This document shows positions 1-7,465 of a stretch of 42,317 nucleotides of DNA, piece after piece. Below the pieces are notes generated by a model. That model worked only from the letters and a program-made list of their open reading frames with translations, was not told the DNA's origin and ran no database searches. This DNA is from Chloroflexi bacterium RBG_16_64_43 (GTDB lineage Bacteria > Chloroflexota > Anaerolineae > Anaerolineales > RBG-16-64-43), in contig MGOA01000050.1 of the NCBI GenBank assembly GCA_001796965.1, positions 1-42,317 of the forward strand, in the 5' to 3' direction. Both the position numbers and the translations under genes were made by a program. The number at the start of each line of letters is the position of its first letter. Within the stretch, counting starts at the first letter, position 1.

Positions 1-29
1 GGAGGCGGGGGCCGCAGGCCCCCGCCTCC
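1..29. terminator. GC-rich hairpin at window edge
   Basis: A perfect 13-bp inverted repeat (GGAGGCGGGGGCC with its complement) around a 3-nt GCA loop. On the plus strand it is followed by TTCAAAAC, which is not a strong T-run. On the minus strand the following bases lie outside the window. It could end an upstream plus-strand gene or the minus-strand transcript of the ParB-like gene. Confidence 0.5.
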
Positions 30-405
30 TTCAAAACCTCTCCCCTCCCCAGGCTTGACGAGCTCGCGTTGACACCTCAACTCGCCGGGGGACGTTCCGG
101 GGCCTGCCCTCGGAGCGGGGGAGGGAAGAAGGCGAAGCTCGTTTTTCAACGGGCTGTTTGGGTAGTTGAATTCGCCCGCCCGCAGCGTCTTCCTCGACCG
201 CAAACCAAGGCAGCGTTCCCTTCGGTGTCAGGCAGGCCACGGCCAGCTGCGCCGCTCCCGAGTACCGGCAGGAAGCTGGTGCATGCCTTGGCGAAGCGTT
301 CGCCGGCATTCCTTCATTAGTTGTCGTCCCAAGGGATGGAAACTCGTCGCGTGGGTGGCGGCCCGGCGCCAATGCAACCCGGAGAGTGGGATGGTCACCC
401 CGCGT
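30..405. other. Intergenic, no convincing gene
   Basis: About 375 bp with only low-quality open frames whose translations are Arg/Pro/Ala-rich and resemble no family I know. A C-rich tract near 41-54 could pair with the G-rich tract near 114-124, so a structured RNA is conceivable, but I see no signature of SRP RNA, tmRNA, RNase P RNA or a riboswitch. Confidence 0.4.
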
Positions 406-1239
406 CTACTCGTCGTAGAGCACAGTGGCCTCGCCGTAGAAGCGCACCGACTGGCTGACCGTCCTCTGGTGCAGCCATTCCTGCAGTCTGAGGTTCTTCT
501 CGTCGAGGCTGAACGCGGCCGACAGTTCCTCAAGCGGATAGTTCACCCGCAGCGCACGCGGCGAAATCAGGTGGCGCGTGATACCCGCCGGCAAGCGGCC
601 CTGCCCGCGTGCCAAATCCATCACTTGGTTCGGGCGGAAGTTGGGAAATACCACCAGTGCGGCCGCGGTGGAAGAGAAGCCTTCCAGACCGCGCAATTCG
701 TCTTGCTGGGTGCGGAAGATCTTTCCATGCGGCAGATAGACGTTGACCACCTCGCACAACGTTGCGGCCCAGGCCTCGACCTGGCCCGTTTCACCGAGCG
801 CCGCCATGACCCCGCCTTCGGGCACGACGAGATAGCACACCAACTGTTGCTCGGCCAGGCTGCGGCGGGCGTCCTCGCGTGACATTTCGCGCAGGCTTAC
901 CCCGGGCAGCCCCTGCAGGCGCGTGAGCAGCGCCTGCGTCGACAGACTCACCACCAGATGGTTCCAGGCACTGAGTTGCACTCCGTCGCCCTCGTAATCC
1001 ACGACCTGCGCCAGCAGGTGGGAGTACTCCATCAGGGTGAAAGCGCTCACCCGGTTGGCGCCGTCGAGCACCACATAGTGGAGGTGGCCGTTGTCGAGCG
1101 GCGCAATGACCGGCGGGTTCTTCAGGATGCCGTCGCGGCGGAGGGTCGTGACCAGCGGATGAGTACGGCCGGGGTCGTGGTTCTCGTGCAAACGCAGCGA
1201 GTCGGTGGCGACGATGCGCAGGGTGGGTAGGGGTGTCAT
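406..1239 (-). CDS. ParB/sulfiredoxin-fold protein, SerK/SbnI-like
   Basis: A protein of about 277 residues. The N-terminal 100 residues have the layout of the ParB N-domain/serine-kinase (SerK, SbnI) fold: a strand with LRIV, a helix with LVTTLRRDGILKNPPVIA, and the central loop motif VLDGANRVSAF, which corresponds to DGxHR in SerK proteins. The C-terminal half contains LPAGITRH and ends in a segment seen in SbnI-like proteins. Known members either phosphorylate free serine or act as heme-responsive regulators; which applies here is not clear. I chose the ATG at 1239; an in-frame TTG at 1278 would add 13 residues, and the GAGGAGGA element lies between the two. The gene is alone on its strand and divergent from rplI. 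There is no siderophore or serine-pathway neighbour, so the function remains open. Confidence 0.72.
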   Translation of the reverse strand: MTPLPTLRIVATDSLRLHENHDPGRTHPLVTTLRRDGILKNPPVIAPLDNGHLHYVVLDGANRVSAFTLMEYSHLLAQVVDYEGDGVQLSAWNHLVVSLSTQALLTRLQGLPGVSLREMSREDARRSLAEQQLVCYLVVPEGGVMAALGETGQVEAWAATLCEVVNVYLPHGKIFRTQQDELRGLEGFSSTAAALVVFPNFRPNQVMDLARGQGRLPAGITRHLISPRALRVNYPLEELSAAFSLDEKNLRLQEWLHQRTVSQSVRFYGEATVLYDE

Positions 1240-1464
1240 GCGCTTTTGGCTCGCAGGCGCCCATTCCTCCTCGCACAACCCATGCGGCGAGGATTGCGCC
1301 GACGAAAGTCCCTCTCGCTTCGAGTTGTTGTTGACGGCCGGCGCGCTGTGCTCGCACGGCCGCCATGCGCGACGCGCGTTCCAACCGGGGGCCGGATGAA
1401 ATCGAGCCGAAGTGTACCGCGAATGAATTCGAATGCCCAGGGAACCCAGCCCACCGCCCCGGTT

Positions 1465-1493
1465 TTGACCAGCGTCGGTGGGTTTGGTAAAAT
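1465..1493 (+). promoter_or_regulatory. Sigma70-type promoter for rplI
   Basis: TTGACC (1465-1470), a 17-bp spacer, then TAAAAT (1488-1493). Transcription would start near 1500, giving a leader of about 90 nt before rplI. Confidence 0.75.
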
Positions 1494-1497
1494 GCTC

Positions 1498-1564
1498 TTG
1501 GCGTTGTACCCTTCGCCGAGGCGCGCCAGGCGCGCCAAATCCGAGGGCGTTCGCAAGAACGCCC
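1498..1564 (+). promoter_or_regulatory. Structured 5' leader of rplI
   Basis: Two stems are visible downstream of the promoter. TTGGCG (1498-1503) can pair with CGCCAA (1533-1538). GGGCGTTC (1545-1552) pairs perfectly with GAACGCCC (1557-1564) around a GCAA tetraloop of the GNRA type. The second hairpin ends about 24 nt before the start codon. It could be a ribosomal-protein autoregulatory leader, but I know of no described L9 leader that it matches. Confidence 0.4.
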
Positions 1565-1588
1565 CGTGCATTGAGAAAGGGCTTGACG

Positions 1589-2107
1589 ATGAAAGTACTG
1601 CTGCTTAAAGACGTTTACAAGTTGGGCCGCGCGGGCGAAGTCAAGAAGGTGGCCGACGGCTACGGCCGCAATTTCCTCCTGCCCCAAAACCTGGCCATGC
1701 TAGCCACCCCCGGCGCGATCAAGCAATCGGAGCGCATCCGCACCGCAGCCCTGGCCGAGCGCGCGCGCGTCAACACCGAAATGGGCGCGGTGGCCGAGCG
1801 CCTGACCGGCGTGACGCTGACCTTCGTCGCCCGCGCCGGCGAGACGGGCAAGCTGTTCGGTTCGGTGACCACCGGCGACATTGCCGCGGCCATCGAGCGC
1901 GAGACCGGCGTGCGCGTCGACCGGCGCAACATCGCCCATCAGCCGCTGCGCGAAGTCGGCACACATAAAGTGCCTTTGCGCCTCACGGTGGATCTGATCC
2001 CGGAGATCACGGTGATCGTCAACCGCGAGGGCGAGCAGGAAGGCGTGCCAGCACCCGCTCCGGCGCCGGCCTCCCCCGAACCTGCACCGCAAGGCGAAGC
2101 AAGCTAG
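1589..2107 (+). CDS. rplI: 50S ribosomal protein L9
   Basis: A 172-residue protein starting MKVLLLKDVYKLGRAGEV, followed by GYGRNFLLPQNLA, which is the canonical L9 N-terminal 23S-binding domain. A long connecting helix (about residues 45-75) leads to the C-terminal domain with GKLFGSVTTGDIA and the DRRNI strand. L9 binds near the L1 stalk base and supports translation fidelity. The last 20 residues are a Pro/Ala/Glu-rich tail beyond the usual length of about 150. The start is fixed by GAGAAAGG eight bases upstream. It stands alone here, without the common rpsF-ssb-rpsR neighbours, and has its own promoter. The next gene begins 119 bp downstream with no clear terminator between, so read-through into the RodZ-like gene and rimO is possible. 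Confidence 0.95.
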   Translation: MKVLLLKDVYKLGRAGEVKKVADGYGRNFLLPQNLAMLATPGAIKQSERIRTAALAERARVNTEMGAVAERLTGVTLTFVARAGETGKLFGSVTTGDIAAAIERETGVRVDRRNIAHQPLREVGTHKVPLRLTVDLIPEITVIVNREGEQEGVPAPAPAPASPEPAPQGEAS

Positions 2108-2226
2108 CCCGCCCATCGGATCTGCCGCGCGGCAAACGGTCGCCCGCCTCTGTGCCCTTCGCTGGCGCCAGAGGGCTCGCGACCTGAGACGCGCGGCCGC
2201 TTCGACCGCGCCTTCCCTCATCGCCC

Positions 2227-3189
2227 ATGTCCGAATCGCTCGGGACCCTGCTGCGCCAGAAGCGTGAGGCGTTGGGCCTCACCCTCGAGGAAGTCGAGCG
2301 GCGCACTTATATCCGCCAGAAATTCCTGGCCGGCATCGAGGCCGACGACCACAGCCTGATCCCCTCGGTCGCCCAGGCCCGCGGATTCATCCGCAGCTAC
2401 GCCGCCTTCCTTGGGTTGGATGCCGATGAGACTATGGCCCGCGTCGGCGGAACGCGGCCGCGGCCGCCTCAACCCCCGCCGTCATCGGCGCGCGTGGCGC
2501 CCGATGCCCGGCGCCCGATCGCCTCGAGAACCACTCTCTGGCGGCGCTTCATGCGGCTGGATGTCGTCCTCAGCACCGGGTTGAGCCTCGTCGTGATCGG
2601 CCTGCTAGGTTGGGGGGCGGTGCAGTTGGCGCACTTCCTGGCCAACGAGAGTCCTGGCGCGGCGGCCACCGGGGCGTTCGTCGCCAACCTCGGCCGACCT
2701 ACCCCGAGTGAGACGGCGGCCACCCCCATTGCAGGCGAGGCGGGCGGCAAACTGACCAGCGAGCCGCTGCCCGTGGCTGCCGGTGAATTGGTGACTGCCG
2801 CACCGACCCCCTTGGGGGGCGTTTACACCAGCGTGCGGCTGCGCCTGGAAGCCGTCCACCGCAGCTACGTCAGAGTGATCGTTGACGGCAAGCAGCAGTT
2901 CGCCGGACGCCTGCCACCGGGCCAGCACCTTGAGTTCGAGGGCGCGCAGTCGGTCGCGGTCATTGCCGGAGATGGGGCGGCCATTCGCGTGATCTACAAC
3001 AGTATCGACCAGGGCACGCAAGGCGGGGTGGGCGAGGCCATCATCCGCGTGTGGACCTTGGCCGGAATGAAGACGCCCACACCCAGCGTCACCCCCACCG
3101 CCACGCCGACCGTTCGCCCCAGCGCCACCCCGCGCCTCACCGCCACCTTCACGCCCGCGCCCAGCGCCACCCCGCCCGCGGGAGGCTAG
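2227..3189 (+). CDS. RodZ-like HTH membrane protein
   Basis: A 320-residue bitopic protein. Residues 4-70 form a Cro/RodZ-type helix-turn-helix domain (LGTLLRQKREALGLTLEEV, then YIRQKFLAGIE and ARGFIRSYAAFLGLD). A Pro-rich basic linker, one membrane helix at about 108-136, and an extracellular beta-rich DUF4115-type domain (about 200-275, VRLRLEAVHRSYVRVIVDG) follow. In known rod-shaped bacteria RodZ anchors MreB through the HTH domain. The last 40 residues are a Thr/Pro/Ser low-complexity tail (TPTPSVTPTATPTV and on), typical of exported Chloroflexota proteins but unusual for RodZ. The stop codon abuts the rimO start, so the two are translationally coupled. The only MreB-like gene in the window lies 11 kb away. 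Confidence 0.85.
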   Translation: MSESLGTLLRQKREALGLTLEEVERRTYIRQKFLAGIEADDHSLIPSVAQARGFIRSYAAFLGLDADETMARVGGTRPRPPQPPPSSARVAPDARRPIASRTTLWRRFMRLDVVLSTGLSLVVIGLLGWGAVQLAHFLANESPGAAATGAFVANLGRPTPSETAATPIAGEAGGKLTSEPLPVAAGELVTAAPTPLGGVYTSVRLRLEAVHRSYVRVIVDGKQQFAGRLPPGQHLEFEGAQSVAVIAGDGAAIRVIYNSIDQGTQGGVGEAIIRVWTLAGMKTPTPSVTPTATPTVRPSATPRLTATFTPAPSATPPAGG

Positions 3190-4545
3190 ATGGGCGCGCC
3201 CATGCGCTACCACGTTGTGACCCTCGGCTGCGCCAAGAACAGCGTCGATTCCGATTCCATGGCGGAGTTGCTCGAACGGGCCGGCTACCGGCACGCCGAC
3301 CGCCCGTCTCGGGCGGATGTGATCGTGGTCAATACGTGCGGTTTCATCGGGCCGGCGCGCGAGGAGTCGCTGCGCACCTTGCGCGATCTGGCGCGCACCA
3401 AGCGCCGCGGCCAGAAGCTGATCGCCGCCGGCTGCCTCACCCAGCGCTACGCCGAGCAGGTGGCGCGCGACGTGCCGGGGCTGGACGGCATTCTCGGCAC
3501 GCGCCGTTGGATGGATATCCTTGAGGTGGTGCAGGGTCTTCGACCCTCCGTCCACCCGGCGCCGCTGTATCACTTGCCGCCCGAGGCCCATACCGTCGGG
3601 CGTGATGAGCGCGGCGTATTGCGCGCCTCCATTCAGGTCGGCAGCGCTTATCTCAAGATCGCGGATGGATGCCGGCGGCCGTGCGCCTTCTGCGCGATCC
3701 CGCTCATCAAGGGTACAGCGGTCAGCCGGCCGATGGAAACGATCGTGACCGAGGCGCGTAGGCTGCGCGATCGCGGCGTGCGCGAGATCATCCTTATCGC
3801 ACAGGATACGACTGACTACGGGCACGATCTCGGGCTGCACGACGGTTTGGCCCAGCTGCTCGAGGCCATGGTGCACGCCGTGCCAGACGTGCCCTGGCTG
3901 CGCGTGATGTACGCATACCCGGGCGCGATCACCGATCGCCTGATCGAGGTCATGGCCGCCCACTCCAATATCCTGCCCTATCTCGACCTGCCCTTGCAGC
4001 ATGCCCACCCGGCCGTCTTGAGGCGCATGCGCCGCCCGGCCAACATGGAATGGGTGCACGCCACGGTGAACACGATGCGCGCCGCGCTCCCGGATCTGGC
4101 CCTGCGCAGCACGTTCATCGTCGGCTATCCCGGCGAGAGCGAAACCGAATTCGAGGCGCTGCTCGCTTTCCTGAGAGCCATGCGCTTTGACCGCGTCGGC
4201 TGCTTCACCTACTCGTTCGAGGCCGAGACGGAAAGTGGGCGCTTGGCGGACGATGTACCCTTCGAAGTCAAAGAGGAACGGCGCGGGCGCCTGATGGAAT
4301 TGCAGCAGGGCATCTCCTTGCAGCGTAACCAGGCATGGGTGGGTCGGCGGTTGCCGGTGCTGATCGAGGGCTGGGGCGACAACTTGGCGGTCGGGCGGTC
4401 GTACCGCGACGCGCCGGAGGTCGATGGCATGGTGCTGGTCGAGGGTGGCCAGCCGCCTCTGGGCGAGATCGTGCCCGTGGACATCACCGGGGCGCTGGCT
4501 TATGACCTGGTCGGCCAACTGGCGCCGCCAATCGCCGGGGGGTGA
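3190..4545 (+). CDS. rimO: Ribosomal protein S12 methylthiotransferase RimO
   Basis: A 451-residue radical-SAM methylthiotransferase that adds a methylthio group to the conserved Asp of ribosomal protein S12. The N-terminal MTTase domain carries the expected cysteines in TLGCAKNSVDS, NTCGF and AAGCLTQRY. The radical-SAM cluster motif is CRRPCAFC (CxxxCxxC). RimO rather than MiaB is indicated by YLDLPLQHAHPAVLRRMRRP and FIVGYPGE. A C-terminal TRAM domain (LPVLIEGW to VDITGALAYDLVG) is present. The ATG directly follows the upstream TAG, with GGAGG four bases before it; an internal ATG at 3202 is an alternative. A strong bidirectional terminator follows. Confidence 0.95.
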   Translation: MGAPMRYHVVTLGCAKNSVDSDSMAELLERAGYRHADRPSRADVIVVNTCGFIGPAREESLRTLRDLARTKRRGQKLIAAGCLTQRYAEQVARDVPGLDGILGTRRWMDILEVVQGLRPSVHPAPLYHLPPEAHTVGRDERGVLRASIQVGSAYLKIADGCRRPCAFCAIPLIKGTAVSRPMETIVTEARRLRDRGVREIILIAQDTTDYGHDLGLHDGLAQLLEAMVHAVPDVPWLRVMYAYPGAITDRLIEVMAAHSNILPYLDLPLQHAHPAVLRRMRRPANMEWVHATVNTMRAALPDLALRSTFIVGYPGESETEFEALLAFLRAMRFDRVGCFTYSFEAETESGRLADDVPFEVKEERRGRLMELQQGISLQRNQAWVGRRLPVLIEGWGDNLAVGRSYRDAPEVDGMVLVEGGQPPLGEIVPVDITGALAYDLVGQLAPPIAGG

Positions 4546-4562
4546 ATTGCCGAAGGCTAACG

Positions 4563-4596
4563 AAACCGGCCTCGCGCATTGGCGCGAGGCCGGTTT
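4563..4596. terminator. Bidirectional terminator between rimO and DUF1232 gene
   Basis: A perfect 15-bp stem (AAACCGGCCTCGCGC and complement) with an ATTG loop, flanked by A on one side and T on the other. It sits between two convergent genes and would work in both directions. Confidence 0.85.
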
Positions 4597-4623
4597 GACT
4601 CTGCAAGCCAAGTTTGCGAATAG

Positions 4624-4995
4624 CTAGGGAGATGTGTCCTCGGCGCCCGCAGTGGGTTCGGCAGGTTTGGCCGCCTCTACTTTGGGCAGGTCCACTTCGC
4701 GCCAGGTGCCGGGAATGACCGCGTTGAGGTCCCGCATGTGCTCAGCCACAACCTCGGAAGGGCACAACTCGATAAACAGCCACAACCCGCCCAGGACAAC
4801 CGCCGTATCGTCGATCGGCCCGGGCAGGATGTCGGGGAAGAAGAGATACACCACTGTGGCAACGGGCACGAGTTTGAGCAGCGGATTCACCCGGCGGTCG
4901 CGCAATAGGCGCCACACAAGTTTGACCTGCAGCGCCGTCTGGCGGAAGAAGCCTCGCGATGGGCCAGGCAAACGCGGAGACTCGCTATCAGACAT
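4624..4995 (-). CDS. DUF1232 (YkvA-type) small membrane protein
   Basis: A protein of about 123 residues. The central segment YLFFPDILPGPIDDTAVVLGGLWLF is the DUF1232 signature (P-D-hydrophobic-P-G-x-I-D-D) and is probably membrane-associated. It is preceded by an amphipathic region and followed by an Ala/Glu/Pro-rich tail. The family is widespread and has no assigned biochemical role. The ATG at 4995 is preferred because AAGGGAGA directly precedes it; a GTG at 5010 is the longer option. A good -10 (TATAAT, reading on the minus strand at 5038-5033) lies about 40 bp upstream. Confidence 0.85.
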   Translation of the reverse strand: MSDSESPRLPGPSRGFFRQTALQVKLVWRLLRDRRVNPLLKLVPVATVVYLFFPDILPGPIDDTAVVLGGLWLFIELCPSEVVAEHMRDLNAVIPGTWREVDLPKVEAAKPAEPTAGAEDTSP

Positions 4996-5468
4996 GCTCT
5001 CCCTTTCCACTGCGTGAGTTGGTGCGCGTCGAATTATATACTGTGTCTGTTAAACGTCCCCGCCGGCATGATCCATTCCATATACGATGGACAGTCGTAG
5101 CTGTTGCGCGCACGGTCTGCCCTTCTTCCACGCGGCAGATGGCCAGCGCGAATCGTCAACTTCTGCAGGTGTAGCGGGGAGGCGGGCGCGCAGAAGGCCG
5201 AATCCGGTATCTGGGAGTGAGGCCGATTCCGCGCGATTCAGGCCACGGGACATGGCTAGTGACGACGGGAACAAACATTCATACAAACTCACTTGACAAA
5301 CCCACCAATTCGACCGCAATTATGATATATTGTCTCCTGATGCAAGCTCAGCCCCGAGCCTGAAAGAAGCGCAGGTCGCCAGCGGTTGCGGGCGTGCGCT
5401 TCGGGAGCACGGCGAGGGCAGCGTTCGATCCTACCAACCAGTTCGCGAATTCATCCAAGGAGAAGCAT
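4996..5468. other. Divergent intergenic region with AT-rich promoter area
   Basis: About 470 bp without a credible gene; short frames near 5087-5296 have random composition. It holds a minus-strand -10 (TATAAT at 5038-5033) for the DUF1232 gene and a plus-strand AT-rich block around 5290-5332 for the cupredoxin gene, leaving a cupredoxin leader of about 130 nt. I see no clear structure in that leader. Confidence 0.5.
5293..5331 (+). promoter_or_regulatory. Probable promoter of cupredoxin gene
   Basis: TTGACA (5293-5298) and TATGAT/TATATT (5321-5331) stand out strongly from the GC-rich surroundings. However, the distance between TTGACA and TATGAT is 22 bp, too long for an ordinary sigma70 promoter. 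Either the -10 works without this -35 or another factor recognises the site. Confidence 0.4.
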
Positions 5469-5864
5469 ATGCTCACGCGCAAGTCTGTTACCTCAGTCAT
5501 GCTGTTTGTGGTCTTGGCTACCGCTCTCGCTGCCTGCGGCCCCAAGGGCCCCACTTCGGTCGACGTCACGCTGACCGAGTACACGATCGAGATGAGCAAG
5601 ATCAGTGTGCCTGCGGGTCAATTGAAGTTCAACATCACCAACACCGGCTCGATCGTGCATGAGCTCGTGCTGGAGCCGGCTGGCGCTGTGGACTCTCCGC
5701 TGGAAGCGAACGGCACCGTCGCCGAGGTAGAGGACATTGAGCCCGGCGCGACGGTCACCCTCGAATGGACGATCGACACCCCCGGCGAATACCAACTCAC
5801 TTGCCACCTGCCCGGGCACTATGAGAACGGCATGGTCTTGCCCTTCACCGTAACCGCCAAGTAG
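5469..5864 (+). CDS. Cupredoxin-like lipoprotein
   Basis: A 131-residue exported protein. A signal peptide ends in the lipobox LAAC with Cys23 as the lipidation site. The mature part is a small cupredoxin barrel. The type-1 copper ligands are all visible: His64 (VHELVL), then Cys112, His117 and Met122 in TCHLPGHYENGM. It probably carries electrons at the outer face of the membrane or binds copper there; the partner is not in the window. AAGGAG at 5457-5462 sits six bases before the ATG. A stand-alone gene with a terminator right behind it, so it is likely monocistronic. Confidence 0.9.
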   Translation: MLTRKSVTSVMLFVVLATALAACGPKGPTSVDVTLTEYTIEMSKISVPAGQLKFNITNTGSIVHELVLEPAGAVDSPLEANGTVAEVEDIEPGATVTLEWTIDTPGEYQLTCHLPGHYENGMVLPFTVTAK

Positions 5865-5888
5865 CTGGCGCTCACACACTGCAATGCA

Positions 5889-5916
5889 CAAGGGGCATCC
5901 GTGAGGATGCCCCTTG
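5889..5916. terminator. Terminator after cupredoxin gene
   Basis: A 12-bp perfect stem, CAAGGGGCATCC with its complement, and a GTGA loop. It lies between the convergent cupredoxin and DinB-fold genes. Confidence 0.75.
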
Positions 5917-5949
5917 GGATTCCAAGGTGCGCACGCACGTTGCGCGGCC

Positions 5950-6426
5950 TCAGCCTACCCTGGCCATCGCCTCGCGCATATGCATCAACTGGTGGCCGTA
6001 GATCGCGATCAGCATCACCTCCAGCGACACCATCCCCAGCGCCGGGTGCCGCCCCACCAGGTCGAGCTGCTCCTCGCTCAGCGCGCGCGCGAACTCGATC
6101 GTTTCCACCCGCGCCTGGGTCAGGCTGGCCAGCACAGCCTGCGGCGCCATGCCCGCCAGGCGCAGCTGTTCCTTCCCGTTGAAGCCGTCGTAGTCAAAAC
6201 CCTCCCCTACCCCCGGCCCGCCTGCAGCCACATCTCGCGCCATCAACAGCAAGTGGACCTCCGCCGAATAGAAGTGCGCGGCCAGGTCGCGCACTTTCCA
6301 CGGCGGCGGTCCGTCGTACACCGGCGCGCGCCAGCCCTCGGCACTCAGCGAGCCGAACTTCTCCTGTGTCTTGAGCATCCCCTTTTCGAGGCGGGCGACT
6401 ATTTCACTGACACGTGGGCCGGGCAT
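5950..6426 (-). CDS. DinB/YfiT-fold putative metal enzyme
   Basis: A 158-residue four-helix-bundle protein of the DinB / maleylpyruvate-isomerase N-terminal superfamily. Metal-binding histidines in the expected spacing are His51 (DLAAHFYSAE) near the end of helix 2, and His145 and His149 (YGHQLMHM) in the last helix. The WKVRDLAAH segment is characteristic of thiol-dependent transferases of this fold. Members act as bacillithiol/mycothiol-dependent S-transferases or have no known substrate; no thiol-cofactor gene is nearby. GGAGG lies eight bases upstream of the ATG. Confidence 0.82.
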   Translation of the reverse strand: MPGPRVSEIVARLEKGMLKTQEKFGSLSAEGWRAPVYDGPPPWKVRDLAAHFYSAEVHLLLMARDVAAGGPGVGEGFDYDGFNGKEQLRLAGMAPQAVLASLTQARVETIEFARALSEEQLDLVGRHPALGMVSLEVMLIAIYGHQLMHMREAMARVG

Positions 6427-6528
6427 GGGCTGCCTCCGCAATGTGGCGTGTGCGGAGTCTAGCCCGGGTGAGGGCGATTGTCGAATCGCACCCCAATTCT
6501 CTTTGGCCGGCCCGTTCGCCCCTTGCCC

Positions 6529-6534
6529 TATAAT
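6529..6534 (+). promoter_or_regulatory. -10 element upstream of phosphoesterase gene
   Basis: A perfect TATAAT with no recognisable -35 at normal spacing (GC-rich upstream). It would give a leader of about 75 nt before the GTG start at 6616. Confidence 0.45.
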
Positions 6535-6615
6535 GGGGTAAGCTCGGGCCGGCATCCGCCCAGCATGGCCCGCGGCGCCCGCCGACCCGCGCCGGCGGCG
6601 GGGAGGAGGTGCCAC

Positions 6616-7107
6616 GTGCGCCTTGCCATTCTCAGCGACAGTCACGACAACGTGTGGAAGCTCGACAGCGCCATGCCGCAGCTCGCCCAGGCGGATGTCA
6701 TACTCCACTGCGGCGACGTGTGTTCGCCGTTCACCATCCTGCGCCTGGCGCAGGGCGTGCAAGGCAAACCCATTCACCTGGTGTGGGGCAACAACGACGG
6801 CGACAAGCCGCTCTTGCTCGCGCGCGCGGCCCAGGCGGGCAATGTCACCGTCCACGGCGACCTGGCCGAACTCACTTTGGATGGCCTCAAGGTGGCGGTC
6901 AACCACTATCCGAATATCGCGCGGGCGCTTGCCGAAAGCGGGCATTACGACTTGGTGTGCTACGGTCACGACCACACCGCGCACGAGGAGCGTGTGGGGC
7001 GCACGCTGCTGCTCAATCCGGGCGAGGTGATGGGCCTGAATGGCCGCAGCACCCTGGCCCTCTTCGTCACGCGCAGCCAGAAGGTGGCCTGGGTGGATCT
7101 GGCCTGA
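6616..7107 (+). CDS. YfcE/MJ0936-type metallophosphoesterase
   Basis: A 163-residue calcineurin-like phosphodiesterase. All five metal-site motifs are present: DSHDN (Asp8, His10), HCGDVCS, WGNNDGD, the His in VNHYPN, and GHDHT. This small single-domain class hydrolyses phosphodiesters in vitro with two divalent metals (often Mn2+); the physiological substrate is unknown. The start is the GTG at 6616, preceded by GAGGAGG. An upstream in-frame start at 6478 would add 46 Arg/Pro-rich residues and lacks support. Flanked by the divergent DinB-fold gene and the antisense tRNA-Arg. Confidence 0.9.
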   Translation: MRLAILSDSHDNVWKLDSAMPQLAQADVILHCGDVCSPFTILRLAQGVQGKPIHLVWGNNDGDKPLLLARAAQAGNVTVHGDLAELTLDGLKVAVNHYPNIARALAESGHYDLVCYGHDHTAHEERVGRTLLLNPGEVMGLNGRSTLALFVTRSQKVAWVDLA

Positions 7108-7123
7108 CGCCCCAAACAACGAA

Positions 7124-7145
7124 CGGCGCCGCACATGCGACGCCG
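7124..7145 (-). terminator. Terminator of tRNA-Arg
   Basis: On the minus strand a nine-pair stem (CGGCGTCGC with GCGGCGCCG, one T-G pair) and an ATGT loop is followed by TTCGTTGTTT. It lies 7 bp beyond the tRNA 3' end and faces the end of the phosphoesterase gene. Confidence 0.6.
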
Positions 7146-7152
7146 CTCTGGG

Positions 7153-7227
7153 TGGCGCCCCTGCGGCGAATTGAACACCGGTCTCTGCCTCCGGAGGGCA
7201 ACGCTCTATCCGCTGAGCTACAGGGGC
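7153..7227 (-). tRNA. tRNA-Arg, anticodon CCG
   Basis: A full cloverleaf on the minus strand. The acceptor stem is GCCCCTG/CAGGGGC, the D-arm GCTC...GAGC, and the anticodon stem TTGCC/GGCAG with loop CTCCGGA giving anticodon CCG (reads CGG). The variable loop is short, and the T-arm is CGGTG/CGCCG with loop TTCAATT. The discriminator base is G and the 3' CCA is encoded (bases 7155-7153). CGG is a frequent Arg codon in this GC-rich sequence. Confidence 0.95.
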
Positions 7228-7237
7228 GACGCGTGCG

Positions 7238-7243
7238 ATTTTA
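7238..7243 (-). promoter_or_regulatory. -10 element for tRNA-Arg
   Basis: TAAAAT on the minus strand, ten bases before the mature tRNA 5' end, in otherwise GC-rich DNA. No good -35 is evident. Confidence 0.4.
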
Positions 7244-7271
7244 CCATGCGCGCCGCATTCATTCCGCACAG

Positions 7272-7301
7272 TGGACGTGCGGCCGGACCCCGATGTATAA
7301 T
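7272..7301 (+). promoter_or_regulatory. Promoter for yebC-ruvCA
   Basis: TGGACG (7272-7277), an 18-bp spacer, then a perfect TATAAT (7296-7301). The leader would be about 155 nt. Confidence 0.6.
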
Positions 7302-7465
7302 CCCATTCGCGCAGCGGTGAGGCCCCAGGGCCGGCCCGCGGCGACGCGAGTTCCCCGAGGTCTTCCTCGTCGCACGATGCGCCTCCGGATCGCTGATGCA
7401 CAGGGCCGGGTGGCCATTGGATTGAACTGGCGGGGCCGCGCCTCGCACCCTCAAGGAGAACGGGC

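Noticed and set aside
31..372. A 113-codon minus-strand open frame near the window start
   Set aside because: Composition is Arg/Pro/Ala-rich without hydrophobic pattern; no family, weak start; typical of GC-rich non-coding DNA.
3070..3186. Thr/Pro codon repeats at the RodZ-like 3' end as a DNA repeat array
   Set aside because: The repeats are imperfect and explained by a low-complexity protein tail; not CRISPR or minisatellite.
2605..4611. A 668-codon minus-strand open frame
   Set aside because: Shadow of the RodZ-like gene and rimO, whose translations match known families; long antisense frames are expected at this GC content.
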